Shown here piece after piece: positions 57,919 through 64,000 of a stretch of DNA of 64,000 nucleotides. Within the stretch, counting starts at the first letter, position 1; every line of letters begins with the position of its first letter. A program made the translations under genes and the position numbers. The DNA comes from Prochlorococcus marinus str. MIT 1214 (lineage in GTDB: Bacteria > Cyanobacteriota > Cyanobacteriia > PCC-6307 > Cyanobiaceae), in the NCBI RefSeq assembly GCF_027359355.1, contig NZ_CP114777.1, positions 1,302,001 through 1,366,000 on the forward strand. The letters run 5' to 3'. The notes beneath the pieces were generated by a model. That model saw only the letters and a list, made by a program, of their open reading frames with translations. It was not told the DNA's origin and made no database searches.

Positions 57919-59403
57919 TTAAGCGGCTAAATTATTTCTGATCGATTTATTATTGATTAATTCTAAAAATAGACTTGCACATATTATATTAATATCTCCT
58001 GCGCCCATAACTATAATCAAATCTTTTTCAATTGTATGTTCTTTTATTAGCTTTATTAAATTTTGATTATTATTTGGAGTATATATTTCTAGATTAGGTT
58101 TTAATTTTTTTAACTCATTTCCAATAGTCTTATTATTTATTCCTTTAATTTTATTTTCTCCAGCAGAGTAAATTGGAGTTATGAATACTAAATCAGATTT
58201 ACTTAGACTTTGTGCAAATTCTTTTTTAAATTTTTTAGTTCTACTATACCGATGTGGTTGAAATATCGTAACTAATCTTTTAGGTGTTATGAATGAAAGA
58301 TTATGTTTTGTCTGAATCATAGAAGAGGCAATGGAAATTGTAGCATCAATTTCACTAGGATGATGAGCATAATCTTCAATTATTAATCTGCTTTTCCATA
58401 AGCCTTTATATTCAAATCTTCTTGAAGGAAGCTGTAAATTGTTAATTCCTTTTTTTATATCTTTAAACAGAATTCCTGCTACTCTACATGCAGCTATAGC
58501 AGCTACTGTATTACTTAAATTGTGTATTCCAGGAACAGGTATTTTTATTATGTCAATAAATTTTTCTTGCTCATAATATTCTGCGATGATTTCACATCCA
58601 TTAGATTCCTTTGGAATCAGTGCAAAATCTATATTATTAATTGTATAAATCGAAAACCACTTAGAATTTTGTATATTATGTTTAAGATTGATACAGTCAA
58701 AATTGGTAATCAAGTATTCACAATTTTTCGCAAATTGTTTCATGGTTGTAATTAAATTTTCTAGATTTAGATAATGATCAACATGTTCAAGTTCTAAATT
58801 AGTTATTACTCCAATATTAGGATTAAATTTTACTAGTGATCCATCTGATTCGTCTGCTTCAGCGATTAAAAAATTACTATCACTAACATTATAGTTTCTT
58901 TGGTAGAGAGGAACAATTCCTCCAATGATAGCAGTTGGATTTATATTTGCATGCGAAAATAATGTTGTAATGTAAGTACTTGTTGTTGTTTTACCATGAG
59001 ATCCTGAGATTATTATTGACCTCTTTTGATTAATTAAAAAGGCCAATATTTCAGAACGATGATTAATTGTTAAATTGTATTTTTTCGCTTTACATAATTC
59101 TAAATTATCTTCGCCTATTGCTGAACTTATAACAACTAATATATTTTTTCCATGAACTTTAAAAATTTCGGTAATGTTCGATTCTTCTTGAGCTTGAAAG
59201 ATATGGATTTTATTTGCGGCTAATTCTTTTAAAGTCAAGCTTTTTTTTTGGTCAGAGCCAGATATGGAATATCCATTTTTAGCGAGAATCATTGCGAGAG
59301 CAGACATACCAATACCTCCGATTCCAATAAAGTGAATATGAGGTGGTAACTCTTGTGTCTTCTTCAATTTCTCTTCAGTGTCGAGTGAAAGATAACTCTT
59401 CAT
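57919..59403 (-). CDS. murC: UDP-N-acetylmuramate-L-alanine ligase
   Basis: MurC adds L-alanine to UDP-MurNAc. The 494-residue Mur ligase has the N-terminal UDP-binding motif [20 protein letters not shown], the ATP loop [19 protein letters not shown] (about 130-150), [17 protein letters not shown] and [14 protein letters not shown] in the C-terminal domain. The first 20 residues are polar and may be a short extension. The C-terminal domain is Asn/Lys-rich. It heads a murC-murB-ebfC unit on the minus strand. Confidence 0.95.
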   Translation of the reverse strand: MKSYLSLDTEEKLKKTQELPPHIHFIGIGGIGMSALAMILAKNGYSISGSDQKKSLTLKELAANKIHIFQAQEESNITEIFKVHGKNILVVISSAIGEDNLELCKAKKYNLTINHRSEILAFLINQKRSIIISGSHGKTTTSTYITTLFSHANINPTAIIGGIVPLYQRNYNVSDSNFLIAEADESDGSLVKFNPNIGVITNLELEHVDHYLNLENLITTMKQFAKNCEYLITNFDCINLKHNIQNSKWFSIYTINNIDFALIPKESNGCEIIAEYYEQEKFIDIIKIPVPGIHNLSNTVAAIAACRVAGILFKDIKKGINNLQLPSRRFEYKGLWKSRLIIEDYAHHPSEIDATISIASSMIQTKHNLSFITPKRLVTIFQPHRYSRTKKFKKEFAQSLSKSDLVFITPIYSAGENKIKGINNKTIGNELKKLKPNLEIYTPNNNQNLIKLIKEHTIEKDLIIVMGAGDINIICASLFLELINNKSIRNNLAA

Positions 59404-59494
59404 CTATCTAAAGGCACATTTTTTAAAGAATTAGAGAGTTTTTATACTTTTTATGTCCTTAACGCTTCAATTATTTTTCAAAATGCACAGAAAA

Positions 59495-59516
59495 TGATCA
59501 TCGTTCTGTATGATCA
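59495..59516 (+). promoter_or_regulatory. Inverted repeat upstream of gap2
   Basis: TGATCAT (59495-59501) is exactly inverted as ATGATCA (59510-59516) across 8 nt. It lies 37-58 nt upstream of the gap2 ATG, within the 149-nt region divergent from murC. The 7-bp arms with 22-nt total length fit a dimeric repressor site; no regulator can be named. Confidence 0.45.
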
Positions 59517-59552
59517 GCGGCCAGTAGCTTGTGCGGTTTTACCGTTTTTGAA

Positions 59553-60575
59553 ATGACTTTGCGTGTAGCGATTAATGGATTCGGAAGAATTGGACGCAAT
59601 TTTATGCGTTGTTGGCTCAGTAGGGGTGCAAATACAAATATTGAGGTGGTCGGTATTAACGTCACCTCTGACCCAAAAACTTGTGCCCATTTGCTCAAAT
59701 ATGACTCTATTCTAGGAGCTATAAACGATGCTGAAATTTCACATACTGACGATACATTTGAGATTAATGGCAAAACCATAAAATGTTATTCAGATAGAAA
59801 CCCATTAAATCTTCCTTGGAAAGAGTGGGGAATTGATTTAGTAATTGAATCAACAGGTGTCTTTAATACAGATGTTGGTGCTAGTAAGCATTTACAAGTT
59901 GGAGCTAAGAAGGTCATCCTTACTGCACCTGGTAAGGGAGATGGGGTAGGTACTTATGTCGTTGGTGTTAATGCTGATACTTACTCTCATGAAGATTTTG
60001 ATATTCTCAGTAATGCAAGTTGTACCACCAATTGTTTAGCTCCGATAGTAAAAGTTTTAGATCAAAAGTTAGGGATTAATAAAGGTCTAATGACCACTAT
60101 TCATAGTTATACGGGAGATCAAAGAATCCTAGATAATGCTCATCGTGATTTAAGACGTGCAAGAGCAGCCGCAATGAATTTGGTCCCTACTTCAACTGGA
60201 GCGGCAAAAGCTGTTGCTCTTGTTTATCCAGAAATGAAAGGGAAACTCACTGGTATTGCGATGCGAGTCCCTACTCCAAATGTTTCTGCAGTTGATTTAG
60301 TCTTTGAATCCAGCCGGAACACTAGTGCTGAAGAAGTAAATTCATTATTGAAAACTGCTTCACAGGGAGAAATGAAAGGAATCATCAAATATGGTGACTT
60401 GCCTCTCGTTTCTACTGATTATGCAGGCACTAATGAATCAACCATTGTTGATGAAGCTTTAACAATGTGTATAGATAACAATATGGTGAAAGTTTTAGCT
60501 TGGTATGACAATGAGTGGGGTTATAGCCAAAGGGTAGTTGACTTGGCTGAAATTGTTGCCCAAAAATGGAAATAA
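59553..60575 (+). CDS. gap2: Glyceraldehyde-3-phosphate dehydrogenase, Gap2 type
   Basis: The enzyme interconverts 1,3-bisphosphoglycerate and glyceraldehyde 3-phosphate. From ATG 59553 there are 340 residues starting [21 protein letters not shown]; the frame is open to 59529, but the extra eight residues are not family-like. The catalytic Cys lies in [12 protein letters not shown]. Position 33-type residues [19 protein letters not shown] and the S-loop [13 protein letters not shown] fit the Calvin-cycle Gap2 form, which accepts NADPH. A dyad lies in its promoter region. Confidence 0.95.
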   Translation: MTLRVAINGFGRIGRNFMRCWLSRGANTNIEVVGINVTSDPKTCAHLLKYDSILGAINDAEISHTDDTFEINGKTIKCYSDRNPLNLPWKEWGIDLVIESTGVFNTDVGASKHLQVGAKKVILTAPGKGDGVGTYVVGVNADTYSHEDFDILSNASCTTNCLAPIVKVLDQKLGINKGLMTTIHSYTGDQRILDNAHRDLRRARAAAMNLVPTSTGAAKAVALVYPEMKGKLTGIAMRVPTPNVSAVDLVFESSRNTSAEEVNSLLKTASQGEMKGIIKYGDLPLVSTDYAGTNESTIVDEALTMCIDNNMVKVLAWYDNEWGYSQRVVDLAEIVAQKWK

Positions 60576-60592
60576 GACTGAAACTCTACAAT

Positions 60593-61576
60593 TTAAAAAT
60601 GTTGAAATAGATGTGATTTCCCAATATTAATTGGTTCTAAGTTCTCCCAGAAAATATTGGGTTTACCTTCTTGTATAAACCCAATAATTTGGGCAGATTT
60701 CAATTTTTTTGCTAAAGCTTCTGCCCATTCTCTTGGAAGACTAAGTATTAACTCATAGTCCTCTCCTCCATTTAAGATCCATTCATCCCAAATCGAATCT
60801 TCTGGCCAGTCTGGGTCTTTTAGAATTGAAGTTTTGGATAAAACCGCTTGGCAATTACTGCTTTGGCAAATTCCTCTAATTGATTCAATAAGCCCATCGC
60901 TGCTATCAGTTCCTGCGGCTCTCCAAGTCGTTGAAGTGGGCTTACACTCTATTAATGCTTTGAGAGCCTTAATAGCTGGATATGGACGTTTATGTGCGCT
61001 GATAGCTTTATTAGCAAGCTCTTGACTTATTAGGACTTCACTTGGTAGTTGCTCGGAGGTTAAAAGCGCTAAACCTAATCTACTTAAGCCATGGAATCCG
61101 GAGCTAACAATATAATCTCCTGGCAAAGCATTTCCTCTATGTAGTCTAGGCGGTTTCTTTTCTCCAATTGCAGTAATTGAAATCATTTTTGTTTCTCCAC
61201 ACGAGCAATCACCGCCAATTATTTCTCCTCCAAATTCTTGCATTGCTTCCCACATTCCTTCATATAGGTTTTCTACCCATTCCAAATATGTGTTTGGTGG
61301 TAAAACCAATCCAACAGTAAAAGAAATTATATTTTCTGAGCCGCTGCAAATCAGATCAGAAATATTTGTGGTAATACATTTCCATCCAATATCTTTAGCA
61401 TTAGATATTTTCTCAGAAAAATGAATGTTTTCTACAAGTAAATCAGTATTAATCAATAAGTTTTTATTACTAGCATTTATTTCTGCCAGATCATCATCTA
61501 TTTGTCCACATCGCATAAATCTTTTTAAACGATTCAGTAACTCTATTTCACCTAAATCTTTAATTGTAGTTTTCAC
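60593..61576 (-). CDS. thiL: Thiamine-monophosphate kinase
   Basis: ThiL phosphorylates thiamine phosphate to thiamine pyrophosphate. The 327-residue PurM-like protein has INTDLLVENIHFSEKI, DIGWKCITTNISDLICSG, GGDCSCGETKMISITAIG and the Mg/ATP site GTDSSDGLIESIRG, ending with GGEDYELILSLP. It converges on gap2 with a 17-nt gap and is followed upstream by the cyclophilin gene with 12 nt between them, both on the minus strand. The ThiO-like gene at 15.4 kb may feed the same cofactor. Confidence 0.93.
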   Translation of the reverse strand: MKTTIKDLGEIELLNRLKRFMRCGQIDDDLAEINASNKNLLINTDLLVENIHFSEKISNAKDIGWKCITTNISDLICSGSENIISFTVGLVLPPNTYLEWVENLYEGMWEAMQEFGGEIIGGDCSCGETKMISITAIGEKKPPRLHRGNALPGDYIVSSGFHGLSRLGLALLTSEQLPSEVLISQELANKAISAHKRPYPAIKALKALIECKPTSTTWRAAGTDSSDGLIESIRGICQSSNCQAVLSKTSILKDPDWPEDSIWDEWILNGGEDYELILSLPREWAEALAKKLKSAQIIGFIQEGKPNIFWENLEPINIGKSHLFQHF

Positions 61577-61588
61577 TTTATTTGAAAA

Positions 61589-62665
61589 TTAAGCTTTGAC
61601 TTTAAGATTTTCTGAACCATTTAATACTTTAATTGAGATAATTTTATCATCTACTCCAAGTTTATTTAATATTTCAGAGCCTTCAATTACATAGCCAAAA
61701 GCTGCATTTCTTCCATCAATAAGATTACGTCCAGCTGGATTTAATTCAGCTTCATATAAGAAGAAGAAAAACTGAGATGAACCATCATTTAAATCTGTAT
61801 CAGAGTGAGCCCAGCCAAGTGTGCCTAAAGTAGCAAATGGAAGGACAGGGGTTTCAGTGTAAAGACCAACTTCCTCAAAAGTTTCGCCATAAAGTGTATC
61901 TTCGAAATTAGGGGTCCTTATTTCTAATGGAACTTTTCGCAACTCATTTTTGTCAGGATCTATATAGCCAATCGCTTCTCCTTTAGGATCTCCAGTTTGA
62001 AGAATAAAAAATTCTTCAGCTCTATTAATTGGTAAACCATCGTAAAAACCTTTTAATGAAAGATCTATAAATGCACCAGCTGTTAAAGGAGCATTATAAC
62101 CATCGATAATTGCGCTCATATTTCCTTTTGATGTTTTTATTTCTACATTTGCTCTCCCTAAGAGTCTAGGTAAATTGTCATATTCACTAGGGATTGCATA
62201 TGGAAAATCATTAGTGATTAAAAGAGATTCTAGATCATCAATTGTTTTTAAACTTTGACGTCTGACATCAAGAAATGAGACTTTATTTTTTTCGTTTGCT
62301 ATTTGCCTTAATTCATCAAGCTCTTCATTTAAATTTGAGAGCAAATTAACTGCTTTTTCTTTATTTTCATCTGGCATTGAATCAAGAATTTGATTTTTTC
62401 TATTACTTACTAAAAATTGACTTCTTGAGGTGGCTTTGCTGATAGCTGACCATCTACTTCCTCGAAGATCATCGCTCGTATCTTCAAGTTTGTTTTGTAA
62501 TTCACGTAATTCTTTTTGGTCAATCGGTAAAGAATTTCTTAATATTGCATAAGGATCTTTTAGTCGATTACCATTTGGAAGGCTTGCAGCAGCAGGGTCA
62601 ATCCATGGAGAACTCAAAGAAAATAGGATTGTTATCAGGGCAAGAATGCAAATCTTTTTTGCCAT
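61589..62665 (-). CDS. Exported cyclophilin-type peptidyl-prolyl isomerase
   Basis: The 358-residue protein begins with a signal peptide (KICILALITILFSLSSPWIDPAAAS, cleavage near residue 28). A helical N-terminal domain (40-165) precedes a cyclophilin-like domain (170-350) with SAIIDGYNAPLTAGAFIDLSLKGFYDGLPINR, FATLGTLGWAHSDTDLNDGSSQFFF and FGYVIEGSEIL. The arrangement is that of the thylakoid lumen TLP40/cyclophilin-38 type, implicated in photosystem II assembly. Catalytic residues of classical cyclophilins are only partly kept, so isomerase activity is uncertain. Confidence 0.87.
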   Translation of the reverse strand: MAKKICILALITILFSLSSPWIDPAAASLPNGNRLKDPYAILRNSLPIDQKELRELQNKLEDTSDDLRGSRWSAISKATSRSQFLVSNRKNQILDSMPDENKEKAVNLLSNLNEELDELRQIANEKNKVSFLDVRRQSLKTIDDLESLLITNDFPYAIPSEYDNLPRLLGRANVEIKTSKGNMSAIIDGYNAPLTAGAFIDLSLKGFYDGLPINRAEEFFILQTGDPKGEAIGYIDPDKNELRKVPLEIRTPNFEDTLYGETFEEVGLYTETPVLPFATLGTLGWAHSDTDLNDGSSQFFFFLYEAELNPAGRNLIDGRNAAFGYVIEGSEILNKLGVDDKIISIKVLNGSENLKVKA

Positions 62666-62728
62666 GTTAATTCTATGTTTTGCATGACTTTGGCACAGAC
62701 TTATGATCGATTGGTATCTTTTGTGTGA

Positions 62729-63292
62729 ATGATTTCAAGTAACGACTTTCGCACTGGCACTACTATCGAGTTAGACGGTGCAGTTTGGCGTGTTATTGAA
62801 TTTCTACATGTCAAGCCTGGTAAGGGTTCTGCGTTTGTCAGGACTAAATTAAAAGCTGTTGTGAGCGGTAGTGTTGTCGAAAAGACTTTTAGAGCTGGGG
62901 AAATGGTTCCTCAAGCTCTTTTGGAGAAATCAAAGTTGCAACATACTTACATGGACGGAGATGATTTTGTATTTATGGATATGACTTCTTATGAAGAAAC
63001 ACGCCTAACTGCTGAACAAATTGGAGAAAGTCGGAAATATCTAAAAGAAGGGATGGAGGTTAATGTAGTGTCCTGGAATGAAAAACCACTTGAAGTTGAA
63101 TTGCCCAATTCAGTTGTTTTAGAAATAAAAGAAACTGATCCTGGGGTTAAAGGTGACACTGCTTCAGGAGGTACAAAGCCAGCAATCTTGGAAACAGGAG
63201 CTCAAGTTATGGTTCCATTATTTATTTCAATTGGTGAGAAAATTCGGGTAGATACTCGAAATGACACTTATCTAGGACGAGAAACACAATGA
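62729..63292 (+). CDS. efp: Elongation factor P
   Basis: EF-P rescues ribosomes stalled at polyproline. The 187-residue protein has three beta domains; the modified-residue loop [16 protein letters not shown] carries Lys in the position homologous to E. coli Lys34. Other segments are [18 protein letters not shown] and [28 protein letters not shown]. accB begins within its stop codon (ATGA overlap, 63289-63292), an arrangement common in cyanobacteria. It is divergent from the cyclophilin gene across 63 nt. Confidence 0.96.
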   Translation: MISSNDFRTGTTIELDGAVWRVIEFLHVKPGKGSAFVRTKLKAVVSGSVVEKTFRAGEMVPQALLEKSKLQHTYMDGDDFVFMDMTSYEETRLTAEQIGESRKYLKEGMEVNVVSWNEKPLEVELPNSVVLEIKETDPGVKGDTASGGTKPAILETGAQVMVPLFISIGEKIRVDTRNDTYLGRETQ

Positions 63293-63783
63293 CAATGAAT
63301 CTTGATCACGAAGAGCTTCATCGCTTGTTGGCAAGTCTATCTGAGAGCGATATTCAAGAGTTTCGACTTGAGGGAGAAGACTTTTATTTGGAAGTTAAAC
63401 GTAATCTTGGGACTTCTTCAGATTCAATAACTTCTCAAAAGAAATCGACATCCGAAGAGATTGATCCACCACATCAACGCAAAATTGAGGCTTCACCAGT
63501 TCCAAGCACACCTCCTCCTTCAGTTCCAGGATCACGCTCTGATTTGGTTGAAGTTACTGCTCCCATGGTTGGGACCTTTTATCGGGCACCAGGGCCAGAA
63601 GAGCCTCCTTTCGTGGACATCGGATCGAGGATCAGTGTTGGGCAAGCAGTTTGTATTCTTGAGGCAATGAAATTAATGAATGAATTGGAGTCAGAGGTGA
63701 GTGGAGAAGTAATTGAAATTCTTGTTGAAAATGGAACTCCAGTTGAGTTTGGTCAAGTATTAATGAGATTAAAACCTTTATAG
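63289..63783 (+). CDS. accB: Biotin carboxyl carrier protein of acetyl-CoA carboxylase
   Basis: AccB carries the biotin for malonyl-CoA formation, the first committed step of fatty acid synthesis. The 164-residue protein has an N-terminal domain ([21 protein letters not shown]), a Pro/Ser-rich linker (60-85) and a biotinyl domain with the biotinylated Lys in [15 protein letters not shown]. It overlaps the efp stop by 4 nt; the nearby ATG 63295 (start [12 protein letters not shown]) is the more usual beginning. Confidence 0.95.
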   Translation: MTMNLDHEELHRLLASLSESDIQEFRLEGEDFYLEVKRNLGTSSDSITSQKKSTSEEIDPPHQRKIEASPVPSTPPPSVPGSRSDLVEVTAPMVGTFYRAPGPEEPPFVDIGSRISVGQAVCILEAMKLMNELESEVSGEVIEILVENGTPVEFGQVLMRLKPL

Positions 63784-63792
63784 ATTTTTAAT

Positions 63793-64000
63793 TTATCGAG
63801 AAAGAAGCCAGGCATTATTAATTGCAGCAATCATGCTTTTTTCTCTGGCCTTGAACTTACCTGCAATATCTAGAGCAGTACCATGATCAGGAGATGTTCT
63901 TACAAATGGTAGTCCAAGAGTTGTATTTATAGCTTCGTCAAAGGCTATTAATTTGACTGGTATTAGACCTTGATCATGATATAAAGCAAGAATTCCGTCA
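63793..64000 (-). CDS. pdxA: 4-hydroxythreonine-4-phosphate dehydrogenase, C-terminal part
   Basis: The window ends inside this gene; the last 68 residues and the stop at 63793-63795 are present. The translated minus strand reads [20 protein letters not shown], then [20 protein letters not shown], matching the PdxA C-terminus with the metal-site His residues in YHDQG and SPDHG. PdxA oxidises 4-phosphohydroxy-threonine in pyridoxal phosphate synthesis. It converges on accB across 9 nt. The family is clear despite truncation. Confidence 0.88.
   Translation of the reverse strand, partial: DGILALYHDQGLIPVKLIAFDEAINTTLGLPFVRTSPDHGTALDIAGKFKAREKSMIAAINNAWLLSR

Overview
The window is AT-rich (about 35% GC by eye), densely packed, and almost entirely core bacterial genes with short gaps and frequent TTG/GTG starts. 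The gene set points to a marine picocyanobacterium: sucrose-phosphate synthase, a Tic20-family protein, an IctB-like protein, Gap2-type GAPDH, DUF3134, DUF1400 and DUF502 proteins, and a lumenal-type cyclophilin. A FocA-type nitrite/formate transporter tail at the left edge, together with the GC content and gene order, fits low-light-I Prochlorococcus (NATL-like). The strain call is inference. I see no tRNA, rRNA, IS element, prophage, CRISPR array or transposase.

Left arm (1-34642): the focA tail with a clear terminator, then an alpha-helical repeat protein and a TrpD2-like protein that may belong to the nitrite cluster. Next come GNAT, MFS, ppk, a group-2 sigma factor and a phytol-kinase-like gene, then aroG, acnB and a CLC exchanger. 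An ictB-like/purU pair, a ThiO-like oxidase, dnaK, aroE, tic20, rpsF and argG follow. Then two tiny membrane proteins, a DUF3134 gene, mraY, a small conserved gene, sps, uvrA, recN, a UbiB-family kinase, a DUF1400 gene and thrC.

Centre (34643-35015): the only gene-free stretch over 300 bases. It holds five DnaA-box-like 9-mers in 108 bp and AT-rich repeats directly before dnaN, so it is very probably oriC. The window would then straddle the point where Prochlorococcus genomes are conventionally opened.

Right arm (35016-64000): dnaN, a PRC-barrel gene, purL and purF face a GyrA/ParC-type subunit, a TPR gene and queG. DUF502, nusB, ftsY, a PP2C-type phosphatase, argH and a glycine-rich RRM protein follow. 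Then dus, msrB, grpE, dnaJ, a TusA-like gene and rsgA converge on ebfC, murB and murC. The window ends with gap2, thiL, a cyclophilin, efp, accB and the 3' end of pdxA.

Functionally the window gathers replication and repair (oriC, dnaN, uvrA, recN, topoisomerase), purine synthesis (purL, purF, purU), arginine synthesis (argG, argH), aromatic synthesis (aroG, aroE), peptidoglycan synthesis (mraY, murB, murC) and the Hsp70 system (dnaK, grpE, dnaJ). I found no mobile or defence island. The most interesting signals are the origin architecture, the expanding glycine repeat in the RRM protein, the GyrA paralog without a GyrA-box, the altered phosphatase domain of sucrose-phosphate synthase, the focA-linked gene pair, and several perfect dyads in leader regions.
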